The notes under the pieces: model-generated
Database searches by the model: none
Seen by the model: the letters and a program-made list of their open reading frames with translations, nothing else
Told to the model about the DNA's origin: nothing
DNA from: Brachionus rotundiformis
Lineage: Eukaryota > Rotifera > Eurotatoria > Ploima > Brachionidae
Direction of reading: 5' to 3'
Length of the DNA: 64,000 nucleotides
NCBI GenBank assembly: GCA_016802295.1
Contig: JAESIW010000124.1
Coordinates: 310,001 to 374,000, forward strand
Shown: positions 9,501 through 20,500 of the stretch, piece by piece
Position numbering within the stretch: position 1 is the first letter of the stretch
Layout: each line of letters starts with the position of its first letter
Translations under genes and position numbers: made by a program

Positions 9501-11217
9501 TTGATAATCATCTTACTATCTAAATTAATAGATTATTTGACTAGGTTAATTGATTATTAAAAAATGTACTCATTTTATGTAAACAATTACCTGCCTGATT
9601 GATACGAAAAAAAAACAAAGCCAATTAAGGACTTACCTGAGCAGCAATCAGAAACACCTCTTCGTCAATGTGCTTGGACTGAAATACAGTGGTGGCGAGT
9701 GCCACACCTGGAAATATGTAGCTATTGTTGCCCTGACCAGGTACATAAGTGTTTCCGTTTAGCTCAACAGGCTGAAACGGACTGCCGCTGGAGAACAAGC
9801 AGCGTCCTTCAGTGAACGTGTACGCATCAACTGCCGTACACTCGGCCTTATCTGTCGGATTACTCAGAGCAAATATAACTGGTCTTTGGTTCAGCTGGCC
9901 CATTTTTCTAAGAACTGGCTCGGTAAATATGCCGCCGACGCCAGTCGCGCCAATCAACACTGTTGGCTTAATTTGATCGACCGCATCAGACAAACTTCTT
10001 GTCGGTTTCAAATTTAATTTTGTGTACTTGTTCTTGGGACCGTCCAGTTGGCCCTCGGGTCTCGACTCGACCAGCAGGCCGTCCACATCAAACATGTAAA
10101 TTCGAGAGCAAGCCTCTTCAAATGTTAGGTTATTTTTGCGGCTGATGGCCAAAGCGACCAGGTCAGCTATACCACACGCGGCTTGTCCCGCTCCGACAAA
10201 CAAAATTCTGTTTTCCTCGAGCGGCACGCCGGTCACTCTAAGACTAGTCAACAGGCCGGCCAGAGCGACTGCAGCTGTGCCTTGAATGTCATCGTTAAAC
10301 ATGCAGTACTTGTCATGGTACTTTTGGAGGAATTTGTAAGCATTGTGCGAGGCAAAGTCTTCGAATTGTATTAGACAATTGTAGCCAAAGCGAGCCACTA
10401 CAGCATCCATAAACTCGTCCATGAACTCTTCATACACTCGGCCAGTGACCCGTTTCTGCCTCAGACCAATGTAGAGCGGGTCGTCGAGCAAAGCTTGGTT
10501 GTTGGTGCCGACATCGAGCATAATCGGCAAGCAGTGAGTGGGATAGATGCCGGCAAGAGCTGTGTAGAGGGACAACTTGCCGATTGGGATTCCCATTCCG
10601 TAGCAGCCGAGATCGCCCAAGCCCAGTATGCGCTGACCATCGGTGACCACAATCGCTTTGACTGTCGACTCTGGCCAGTTGCATAGAACGTCATAGATGT
10701 GTCCTTTGTCGTGTATGGTTATGTACAAGCCCTTGGAGCGCCTGAAAGCGATGCCGTACTTTTGACACGCCAGACCGACAGTAGGTGTGTAAACGATTGG
10801 CATGAGCAGTTCCAAATTGTCTATTAGGACCTTGTAGAAGAGTTTTTCGTTTCTGTATTGCAGGTTGGTTAGGGATATGTAGCGACTTAGGTCGTCTTTT
10901 TCGCGTTTAAAATTCTCCATAATGCGATGGCATTGGACTTCTTGGGACAGGATTGCCGGCGGCAAGAGGCCGTGTATGCCGAGCAGTTGTCTCTCTTCGA
11001 TGGTAAATGCCATGCCTTTGTACAAGCTCGGGTTGCGTAGCAGTTCAACGCCTTTTATTTGAGAGCGTGGCTTAGACAAACGGTCCTTGTCGTCGACGGC
11101 AATGTTTCTTACATGCTTGACGCTCTGGACATTCACAGACTTGTGGATCAGTCTTAAACTAGATGGTTTTATTTTCAACATTATGTTCTTCTTTCGTAGA
11201 GTAGTGATTGTTCTCAA
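6548..11217 (-). CDS. ME: Malic enzyme, probably mitochondrial (NAD(P)-dependent)
   Basis: Two coding exons, 11217-9637 (527 codons) and 6811-6548, joined in phase 0 over a 2.8-kb intron, give 614 aa. It oxidatively decarboxylates malate to pyruvate. Motifs in order: YTPTVGLACQKYG (about 143-155), DGQRILGLGDLG (about 193), FEDFASHNAY metal ligands (about 285), the signature FNDDIQGTAAVALAGL (about 307), the dinucleotide fold FVGAGQAACGIADL (about 340), ATGVGGIFTEP, IFALSNPTDKAEC, and exon 2 GRLYPPMKQIQNVSVKIA. The first 40 residues are Arg/Lys-rich without acids (MRTITTLRKKNIMLKIK), a likely mitochondrial presequence; Met13 is an alternative start. Donor CAG|GTAAGT and acceptor TTCAAG are clear. 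NAD versus NADP preference cannot be settled from motifs. The intron holds at least four MITEs. Confidence 0.95.
7099..7310. mobile_element. MITE, ACCG...CCCTTG family, copy 1
   Basis: The left end ACCGTTTTCCCTTGTAAATA and right end (reverse complement ACCGAACACCCTTGCCAATA) form an inverted repeat of about 27 bp including GTGCCC. The interior matches 19147-19356 along its length. Both outer ends abut TA, so Tc1/mariner-type targeting is possible. It lies in the malic enzyme intron. Confidence 0.75.
7439..7613. mobile_element. Short MITE with 16-bp perfect inverted repeats
   Basis: CACTCAAAGGAGCGGC at 7439-7454 is repeated in exact reverse complement at 7598-7613. The 175-bp element has no coding capacity and lies in the malic enzyme intron. 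ATAA occurs directly outside both ends and may be the target duplication. Confidence 0.8.
7614..8410. repeat. Intron sequence with a dispersed repeat
   Basis: The part at about 7755-7985 shares blocks with 36918-37085, for example AGAAGAAACTTGCTTG and AACTTTCTTATATTTGATG, so both belong to an unnamed dispersed family. Nothing else was seen; 7986-8410 holds no recognised gene. Confidence 0.5.
8419..8762. mobile_element. MITE with 38-bp terminal inverted repeats
   Basis: The left end GGCAAGTTGAAATTTACGAT continues AAATTAAAATGATCATG. It is mirrored by the right end, whose reverse complement starts GGCATATTGAAGTTTATGAT. The interior carries smaller inverted blocks around TGCAGAAT. It sits in the malic enzyme intron beside a piggyBac-like MITE. 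Confidence 0.75.
8770..8955 (-). mobile_element. PiggyBac-like MITE, degraded copy, reverse orientation
   Basis: Read on the minus strand it starts with the family terminus CACTAGAAATCCCGAGGG. It follows the same interior as 29232-29455 (CTCAAAGAAACTTAAA, CTTGTAATACTTAAATT). The far terminus is eroded and its TTAA is lost. Confidence 0.7.
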
Positions 11218-11220
11218 ACT

Positions 11221-11767
11221 TAATCATATTCGCCGATAGATTAGAATTTAATTTGATTTTTATTTTATGCCAATTTGTTTCTTTACATGTATTGTACCCG
11301 AACGCTTGTTAGAGTGGGAAAATTTTTTGTCTTGAGCTATTTCTAGCATTATTGAGAGGATTTATCAATGGTCAGCATACCCTTCAGGTTGTTCGTTGAA
11401 AACAAGCTGATGATATTTGCCAATGTTTGTAGTTAGATCATCTGTTTGTGCAGTCGAGTCGACAGTTGTCAGTGCTGTCTTAAATCGACGGTTGGAAATG
11501 ATTTTTCAATTTCAAGGTTAATCAACAGGCTAGTCATCAAGACCCTTTAATACTTCTTATTTTCAATTATTATGAAATAATCTTACGACCCTATTGGGTT
11601 AAAAAAATACATTTAAACTTAGTGAAACAGACTTTTTCGTTATGACTTAAATATATTCAAGCTATGGCAGTAAATTTGACTATCCAGGTTAATTTTGAAG
11701 TTAATGATTGACTCGGAATCGACAATGTACTGAGGTAGACTATTCCAAACATCCTTCTATTTAAGTC
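11221..11767 (-). repeat. Upstream region of malic enzyme with a LINE C-terminal scrap
   Basis: At about 11640-11757 the minus strand reads VWNSLPQYIV-like residues followed by DSESI, the C-terminal motif of CR1/Jockey-type LINE ORF2. A copy of the same piece is at 40047-40131. The element-end motif AAGGTTAATCAACAGGCTAG occurs at 11515-11534. No promoter element was identified. Confidence 0.5.
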
Positions 11768-12177
11768 ATTTGTAAGGCCACATCTTGAATATGCAATTGT
11801 TTTCTAAACTAGTTCCTGAACTTAAGTCTAAATCGTACTTAGAAAGAAGAGAAGCACTTAAATGGACAAAGCTTGAAGAAAGAAGGAAGCATGGCGGCTC
11901 AATCCAGCTACATAAGATTCGGCATGGTCACGATCTCATTGATGTAATGTACGGTAACCAACAGCTAGCATCAAATGATCTAGACAGTCCAGCATGTCGG
12001 ACAAGACATGGTTTGCTGGGAATTAAAAGACAGCTTATAAGAAACTGTGCAGTACATCATAGCTATTTTACCAATAGACCGGCTGGATACTGGAACGCAC
12101 TTGACAACAAAACTCTCAGTACACTCAATACTGACATATTCAAAAATAAAATAGATAAATTTCTATATAATTTGTAA
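11768..12177 (+). pseudogene. LINE ORF2 C-terminus (CR1/Jockey-like), decayed
   Basis: It begins with FVRPHLEYA in one frame, shifts frame, then runs LERREALKWTKLEERRKHGG, RNCAVHHSYFTNRPAGYWN and FKNKIDKFLYNL to a stop at 12177. 'LEERR, then FTNR--YWN-L, then FK--ID' is the standard tail after the reverse transcriptase in CR1/Jockey-type LINEs. The copy at 62842-63114 is the same family. Catalytic domains are absent, so it is a dead 5'-truncated insertion. Confidence 0.8.
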
Positions 12178-12463
12178 ATTTAGGCTAATATATAGTGTCA
12201 CTATAGGCTGTACAAAAGGAACGTCTACTGGCGTAACTGCTCAGCGTTGTTCTCAATCCCCACAGCATAAACTACTACTTGATTTTTTAAGAAATGATAT
12301 AGCTGGATGCAACTTTTCACATTTTCTCTAACTATAAATTTGTTATGTCTTCCTAAGATTTGAGAAAATTTATAACATTTTCAAAATGGGATTATAAACT
12401 TCCTACAAATAAAAAATTCTTCAGCACTATTGATGGACTCGATTTTTACAACTGTAAATACAA

Positions 12464-12604
12464 CGGCATTGTGAAATTTAGAACAAAAAATAAAAACAAA
12501 ATATCAAAAATGCCAAAGGAATCATTTTACTGGTGGTACAAAGACTTGAGCTTTGGAATTTTTGATATTTTGTTTTTGTTTTTTGCTCCAAATTTCACAT
12601 TGCC
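12464..12604. mobile_element. Fold-back MITE with 54-bp arms and 7-bp target duplication
   Basis: The arms GGCATTGTGAAATTTAGAAC... and ...CTCCAAATTTCACATTGCC are about 90 % complementary over 54 bp, with a spacer of about 32 bp. AATACAA stands directly outside both ends (12457-12463 and 12605-12611), a likely target-site duplication. A diverged single end may be at about 25667-25700. Confidence 0.85.
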
Positions 12605-12799
12605 AATACAAATACTTTTTTAATTTTTATTCTTTAGGCATCATGTTAGGCAAATATCTTTCTTTTACAAAGCACATTAGCAACCTAAAACAAGCCCAAT
12701 CTTAACATGCTAAAGCACCTCAAACAAGTAAAACGAATAGAGACAGGTTTTACGTTATATGTATGATGCAAACGATTTAATATTTTCTTCCTCAAAGGA

Positions 12800-12905
12800 G
12801 GCTGCGGACTAATTGTTCCCAAACCAGGTTTAAGAACAAAAATTATTGAAAAGGCTCATTTATTAGGACACTTTCAAGAGGAAACAACTGTAAAAAGAAA
12901 AAGAG
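12800..12905 (+). pseudogene. Ty3/Gypsy integrase zinc-binding fragment
   Basis: One frame reads GLIVPKPGLRTKIIEKAHLL followed by GHFQEETTVKR. The HLLGH spacing in 'A-H--GH---ETT' is the HHCC-domain start of Gypsy integrases. Only about 33 residues remain; no reverse transcriptase or LTR flanks it. Confidence 0.6.
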
Positions 12906-14211
12906 TGGTTATTGGAAAAATACTTAAAATTAAAAACACCTTTAACACTGGTTTTACACACCTTTGTTAGTAATTCTAACTAAATCTAGAAAAACTTTTT
13001 TAAACACTTTAAATAGAGTGAAAAATTGATAAAGAAATTAAATATAAGTTTTTTTTATAAATTTTAGTTTTGATATAATTAATATCCTAACGCTTTTGAA
13101 AAATTTTTGGTCGATATTTTTCAGGCATATTTTTATAAGTTCAAGTAAGGTCAATGCATAGGATGGTCTCATGTTTTATACTTCAAATAATAATTGCAGC
13201 TACATATTCCAGTAGGATTGCTGATTTGACAGGTTCCATGGTATTGACCACCAACGAACTGATAGATGCCAGCTACCATTTCTGTTATTTAGACTTTGAA
13301 AAAGTGTAAAATTAAGTTTTGTTTTCATATGAAGTCGAATTAATGTTATTTTGGACATTTTTTATGCATTATGTTGAAAGTTTTTCATGGGTAGTTTTTT
13401 GTACATGCTAAAACAGTCAATTAACAAAAATTTAAAAACAATCCTTGAAAAGAGATACAACTAGAAAGTTTAATTGATTAATTGATTCAAATTTCTCATG
13501 TACAGGCGTGTTTAGTATTATTTTTTTTTAATGTTATTCTGATCGAGCTATTGCTCATTCAGATAAAGTTGCAAAAAAGAAATAAAAATTTAAGTTCTAA
13601 GTTAAAATGAAAGAATAAAAATAAAATAACAAAAAGGACATGGAAAAAGTTAAATTATAACGTTAAACAAAACACTAAGAACGATGAGACACATGAGAGA
13701 AACAAAAGTTAAAAATGAAATGAAGTAGGGATAGCTTTGAATCACAAGTTGAAATTAGACTTCAAGCTATTATTCGAAACTATCCAGACTGGAAATACTA
13801 AAAAAATTTAAACAAACAATCTCTTTTATTACATCAATCAATTAACACAAAATAAAATTCTAAAAATGTCCGTTTTATCTTCATATGTTCCAGTTTGAAA
13901 AAGATTTTTTGCGTGTGCTGAATTATCTCATCAAAAATTGTAGTCTATTAGAATTATTTATTGAAAAAAAATGTATCTTGATTAAAAGATCAATTATTGA
14001 TCAATATGACAATATTACATAGATAAGAATTTAAAAAAATACTTATAATTTTCTACTAGGGTACTTGAGAAAAAGTCCAATTTTTGTTTGAGAAAAATTT
14101 AAGATTTAAATTCGAAAACAAAATTGAACCTAGATTTATTAAAATAAAATTTTTCTAAAAAATTAAATTCATAAATTAGAAAATTATCTTCATTATATCT
14201 ATTTGATAGTT
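12906..14211. other. Intergenic AT-rich sequence
   Basis: No gene was recognised. At 13930-14010 the sequence resembles the dispersed repeat seen near 7830 (TGTATCTTGAT). The rest is low-complexity AT. Confidence 0.4.
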
Positions 14212-14914
14212 TCAATCAGTATTTACATCCTGGAACTCTCTTAAAATAAAATTAGATGTTAAAAAACAGTTCAGAATATAGAAAATAACAAAAATTATGT
14301 AAGTTGAATTGATTGTCCAAAATGAGAATAAAAAAAGAGTCTTGTCACAGTATAAATTTGAGTCCGTATCTTCAAAAACAACTTTTTTATGACTGGAATA
14401 AACCCACACATTTCCTTTCGAACATAATGTTAAAATTTTATTTGCAGATTATGAACAGAAACTGGTACCAGCTAAAAACCATGCAAATTGAAAGAGCATC
14501 AATACCATAAGCCAAAATAATTCAATATAGAATACCAGGGTCAAAAAAAATTTATCCCTTAAAAATTTATATAAAAAGGAATTTTTATTAAATAATTGTT
14601 TTTAAAATTTACACTTTTAAAAGTGCGGCAACACCTATAAAAAGTGATAATGAACATAATATTGAGCCTGAACCAGAAACTATTAGCCAAATAGGGATCT
14701 TTGATTGAATTGCACACTTATCTATATATAAAGATCCGATTACTATCATGGCAATTGAATAAAACGACAAAAGTATTAAAAAAATAGGCGCGTGAATTCC
14801 AATTCCTAGAAATAAATATTTTATTAAATATTCTTTACTAATAGTCGAAATACTTAATTGAACTCTTGTTTGTGTAATATTGTTTGTGGTCGACTTGGAT
14901 AGAGCTAGTTCCAT
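14212..14914 (-). CDS. TMEM272-like four-TM membrane protein
   Basis: Three exons (14914-14613, 14557-14469, 14414-14212) join in consistent phases over 55- and 54-bp introns to give 197 aa. Membrane segments: about 40-62 (FLGIGIHAPIFLILLSFYSI), then SLYIDKCAIQSKIPIWLIVS opening the second hydrophobic run, then YIELFWLMVLMLFQFAWFLAG, and a last TM in exon 3 (STYIIFVIFYILNCFLT). 'IPI-LIVSG' and 'AWFLAGNVWVYS' with a following YCDKTLF are the signature of the TMEM272 family in animals, whose function is unknown. The start is the first in-frame ATG (MELALSKSTTNN), giving a hydrophilic N-terminus. The single-exon reading would miss half the protein, including the AGNVW box split by the second intron. 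Confidence 0.78.
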
Positions 14915-15357
14915 TTTGTTTAATACTAATAGGCTTATTAAAAACAAAAAGATGAGAAAAAAATTTTAAAAAAATTGATAAATGTGGAACAAAAATACTT
15001 AAAAAAATTATTTGATAAGGAAAAGCTTATCTAGAAATGGTGTCTTGAGATTTTTAACTTATATTTAATTTTTACTTGGTCACGAATTTTGTTAATATGT
15101 TCACTTTATATTTTTTTTGTTCACCTAATTTTGGTAATGGTTACCTAGATATTTTTTGTTCTAGAATGGCAAGCAATAGAATTGAACAATTCTTTTTCAT
15201 TATTTTTGAGATAATTATATTAATTAAATAAAATTTGAATCCGATCAAAAATCAAACAAGCGTAACTTATTAAATACACATCATCATCCTATCTAAAAAA
15301 CAATTTAAAATATGAAATTCTGAAAATTTCATATTTTTTGTCTATTCTCTATAATAA

Positions 15358-15720
15358 GGTTTTGTGAAATTCAGTACAAAAGAACAGAACAAAGTATGAA
15401 AAAATTAAATAACTTTTTTTCTAAAAGTTTGAAGTTGATTCTGTGAATGCAGAATGGTGCAACATTCAAAGTTGCATCAACTGTTAAAGTCTGAAAATGA
15501 TGTGCAAAATCTCTGCAAAATGCACTTCACTCGATTATATTGAAATTTAATTTCTGCTGAACTCTGCAAAATTAGCAGACATAGATATTTGATGCAACTT
15601 TGAATGTTGCACCATTCTGCATTTACAGAATTAAGTTAAAACCTTTAGAAAAAAAGTTATTCAATATTTTTACATTTCTTTCTGTTCTTTTTGCCATTTT
15701 GTACTGAATTTCACAAAACC
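15358..15720. mobile_element. Complete MITE, long inverted repeats, 9-bp target duplication
   Basis: The ends are GGTTTTGTGAAATTCAGTAC and the reverse complement of GTACTGAATTTCACAAAACC. The arms extend, with small gaps, for about 120 bp. CTATAATAA occurs directly outside both ends (15349-15357 and 15721-15729), a perfect 9-bp duplication as made by Mutator-superfamily transposases. The element has no coding capacity. A truncated copy is at 3281-3503 and a diverged one at 37101-37313. Confidence 0.9.
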
Positions 15721-15729
15721 CTATAATAA

Positions 15730-17512
15730 GTATTTTGATTTTGTAAATTCTGAAATAAATTTGATACCAATTAAGAAGTTGCTTCTAAATTTTTTTGCTT
15801 TGAATATTGACCCATATGTTCTGTTAATGTAAACAAATTTTCAACTAGTACTGATTTAATTTTTTGTTCAAGTGTTGATAGAGATAACTTGAGATGTTTT
15901 TTTCCAATATCTTTGTATTTTTTTAAAAACGAACGATGGTCAATCGTAGAGTGGACCTAATTTGAATCTAAGTAGCTCTAACTTGAACTCGTAAAGTAAT
16001 CAGAAATAAATAATTTAGTATCGCTTTTCCAGAATGAAAGAGGCGAAATAACTTGTAAAATGCTTTGAGATGTTTTTAACTTGGTAATCTAGGATATTTC
16101 ATCTTTTAAATTTAATTGTGTTTTCTCTGTTTAATTCGATTTGACTATATTGGAAAGCATACTAAAATGTTTTATTTTTTTATATAAATTTTATGAATAA
16201 CCGTTTTGCCAAAAATTAATATTAAATCTTTTTCAGTAAATTCTTTATAAATTCATCTCTAAAATTTATTCCAGTTCCAATTTTTTAAAATAAATTTTTT
16301 TTATCCTTATTTTTTAGTACATTTTCGTATTTTAAAATAAAAAAATATATTACTTTCTTATTTTATTAATTATCATGGGAATTACAAATTTTGTTCGTTG
16401 AAAACTTTTAAAATAACTATTCATTTTAATCTAAAATGTTTCCTGTACTTGTTCCAAAGTTCACCAAACCAGTAGACTCTCATACTTATCATCTGTTAAA
16501 TTTCTAAATCTTGCAAGTTCATCTGGTTCTATTTGTTAGTCATACTTAGAGTCTGGCGACTACTTTAAGCGTAGTAGTTTATTTATGTAATCCATAAATA
16601 AATATAGATAGTAATTATACCATGGAGAATTGATGATGTACCGTAACACACTTTTCACATTAGGCCTGTAACAGGTTCCAATAGTGCGAAGTATACTTTC
16701 CTCCTCTAGGAAGATGCCTTAATCCTGCAGGTCAAGGTGAGTTGCGTGTGATCCCATTATTTTCGAGTCTAGGAAATCAACATCAACATCTGGTTATATT
16801 CTTGATTTGTCATTCGATGAAATTTAATATCGTTAGTCATGCTTAGCAACTCAGTGATGCCTTAGAGAAATAGACGCATCCACTCATTAAATTCTAAATT
16901 TCTTGGTTCATAAATACAAAAGGCAGTCATTTTAAAGCTTAAAATATTTTTGATTCTAACTATTGTGACATTTTTGATCTGGATTTTTATTATGCTTTTT
17001 GTGACTAACTGTAAAAAAACTTGTAATTTCATACTTTAAAAAACACAGCTGCATTCACGATTAATATTTTTTTCATTTAATAAAAATATAACCTTTTTTA
17101 TCATACTGGTGACAAAAAATTCTGTTTTGGTCTCACTTTATTATATCCGGTCACATAGCCGGCAAGACAAAAAAATAAATAAACAAAAATTAAAAATATT
17201 TTTTAAGAAATTTTTTATTATTTAAATAATTGATTCGATTTAATTTCGTCGTTTAAAAAAAAAGTTTAAAAAAAAAGAAGAAAAAAATTTTAAAAAGACT
17301 TTTTTTTTAAAATTTTATCATTTGTCTTAGAGTTAATAAAGCTCAAATTAGAATACTCGACTAAATAGTATAAATTTTTTGTTTAGATGCTGCGCTCTCT
17401 CAATCTAAAATAAGGTTAATTTGTTCCTAATTTTTGATATTTCTCAAAATTCGATTTTTAAAATAATATGGTCCAGCTGATTAAAAATGAAAATAAAAGG
17501 TTAACACTTTGA
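15730..17512. other. Intergenic region with a decayed mobile element
   Basis: Between about 16480 and 16925 the GC is higher. The minus strand has broken open frames with runs such as SVLRYIINSPWYNYYLYLFM and RLFL, interrupted by several stops, which suggests a dead retroelement of unclear class. The rest (15730-16480, 16925-17512) is AT-rich with no recognised gene. Confidence 0.35.
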
Positions 17513-20500
17513 TTATAGGTCACTCTCGCCATATAACGCTGTCGAAAACGAAGTGTAATCAAGAGCGCCTTGCACGGCGTCAGGTCCTCGGTACGGTTGC
17601 ATTCGCTGGATACAATACTGCGCTTGATCCGGCGGCAGTTCGCTTCTCAGGATGTCCGCTGTAATGTATGGCTTGACAAAAATAAGTTAACACTTAACCA
17701 AGAGAGCCGAAATGGCATCTAAATTACTTTATTATTAGCCAAGACCTTAAATGACTGAATGATTTGATCGGCTGTGTCCTGGTCGCTTGCGTCTCTGGTC
17801 ATGAAATCCATGAATGAGTCGAAGCTTACATAACCAGTGTTGTTTGGATCAACAATTGACATGATTCTTTGAAAATCAGCGTCTCCCTTTTAAATAAAAA
17901 ACATTTTTTTTATTCTATTTAGTTAAGATGAATATTTTTTTCACAATATTTATTATTTGAATAAAAAAAAAATTTCAGTATGCTGCAAAAATCCCCGAGA
18001 AGATCTTAACCCAATCGAGAACTTATGGTCATATTTGAAACCAAAATTGTTGAGCATAAAAATACTGGCAAAGAATTGCCAGCAAATTAATTTGAACTAT
18101 AGCCAAACTAGTGTTGGTTTGACGGCGCCAGAAGCGGTCAATTTAAATATTAAATTGTAAAAATATGTGAAATGATGACCAATTTTTTCAAAAACTTTTT
18201 ACCAGAAAATAATTAACACTTTAGAAGTTCAAATTGGTCACGTTGTCTTAAAATTAGGACTGCCATAAATAACTAAGGTTATTTTAATACTATATTGTTG
18301 TTAGACCTCATTTAAAAAAGCAAAAGCTGTTGGTGCCCATGATCTGTCTATCCTTCCTAGCAAAAAGAGCTTTAAGTGACTTGATAAAATTCTATAAGAT
18401 AATAGATGAATATGAGATTATGAACCGAAACCAAGAAGATATGATCTGAGAAGAAGCACTAAATCATTACAGCATTCAAATTTCTTGGTGAATAGGGTGG
18501 TAAATACAAGGAACAAATTACCAGAGAGTGTTGTTCCTGGTTCAAATTAGCTTTGAAAAGAAACTTGATAATCGGATGGCAAATTATTACCAAGCGACTT
18601 TTATGGCTCAGTAGAGCTTTGCTTAACCAAATTGCAGTATTTTCTATTTTGAGGCTGGTAAAGAATAACATTTAAGAATTGGAGCAAAACATGAATAATA
18701 ATCTTTATCTAAAAAGTATCCTTAGCTTATTTATATAAATAATCTGATGCAATAAATGGTCACTTGGCAAGATTTTTTTCCATTAATACTTATTTTTCTT
18801 CAGTTTAAAATTCAATTAAAGTAAAAAAATTAATTATTAATTAAAAATGTCTTTGCATTAGATTGTTAAAGTATCATAAATTTAGCAAATATCAATTTTT
18901 ATCATAAAATCAAAATAGTATTTAATTAAAAAGTTGTTAAATGAAGGCAAAAATGTATTCATGAAATAAAATCTTGCCATTGCCAGATAAATGGTCTAAA
19001 AGTCACATCTAGCGAAAAAAAATCCACATTGGAAAATATCCTAAAAAAACGATGAGACAATTATTCCTTATTTTTAGAAAAAATAGTATCTTTTTATCTA
19101 TTTTCTTAATTATATTAAAAAAATCATCAATTATTAAGAGACTCGTACCGTAAACCCTTGCAAATAAGTGCCCCCCGAAGACCCCCTTTTTTAAAGCTAA
19201 TCAAAAGTGGCTCAGTTCTATCTATGTTGCTATCTTGTAAAGCATACTTAGATCTTTATAAAATATTTTATTTATAGAAAATTTTCTATCATCTAAAGGC
19301 TTAAATTCTTCAATAAAGACGCGATTTTGGGGGCACTTATTTGAAATGGTATTTAAATGGGTGTTTACCAATAAAATTGGGTATCTAGCTAAAAATTTAT
19401 TTGGATTTTAGAAAAAAAAACAAATAATTGCATATTTAATTGTGGTGAAAATAAAAACAATTGTAATTCATTAAGAGCATTAATTAATATTATTGATGAC
19501 TTAATTAAATAAGAAAATTTAAATATTCGAATAAATGAGCCCAAATTTAAGTTAATCAAAATAGAAGAATAAAATAAAAAGAAAGTCACAAAGCATCATG
19601 GATGGGGGCTAGAAAATATATGAATAATTTGGTAACAAGAAGATAAAGGAGTAGGATTCGAAACAAATCTGGAACTGAAGCCTCTTTTCAAATCAGAAAC
19701 AAGCCTGTTGGTCAAAGGAACATAATTAGCTTCACTGATGACACAGTTTCAGTGAAGTCAAAGGCATGACTTCAAATAAAGTTTTTTTTAAGTCAAGTAA
19801 ATTACTTATAATTTGCAAATAAATGATAAATTCTTTCGAAATTGAAAAATTAATAAAAAATAAACTGTTTTAGAAGAGTTGAAAATTTTTTTTTGAATTT
19901 TTCAAGTTATTAATTTGACTTGACTTATGACTTGTGACTTAACCCTAGAAAGCCCGAGGGGTATTTTTAAAAAAATTAGACTAGTGTCGAGGCTGGCAAA
20001 AGAATAAACCCCTTAAGCCCTAGACCCCAAGCCTTTAACAATGTCTCAAATTAAGGTTAATGTGGATTCATCAGTATATGTAGCTAATAAGTAAATTATT
20101 ATTAGTAAATTATCTAAAGCCTTTGACCCGATACTTCATGCAAAAGACAAGAATGGCAACAGACAGAATTCCTAGAGTTTCAATATTAATCTCAATAAAA
20201 TGGGACCAAATTGATCTGAGAAATCCTAAATTGTTTCCGCTTTTTAGTTTAAGAATTTCATCATTAAGAACACTTTTCAATTTCTTCAACTCTTCGTTTA
20301 ATAACCCAAACATATTTAAAAACCCTTTTTAAAAAATATAAACTTGAACATTATCTCAAAGAAATAAAGTTATCAAAATTCACTCAAAGAAACTTAAAAT
20401 CAACTTGTAATACTTAAATTATTTAATCATATTTTAAATAAATTTTTTCTATTTCTTTTGATATTTTATTTTTAAATTTTTGTAATTAATTAGCCGGGCT

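Noticed and set aside
10183..10694. Several open frames on both strands inside malic enzyme exon 1
   Set aside because: Shadows of the GC-rich coding exon; the malic enzyme frame has all the conserved motifs.
20110..20332. Opposed open frames in the GTGTCGAGG module
   Set aside because: They lie in a transposable module; the second copy at 27950-28060 does not preserve the frame.
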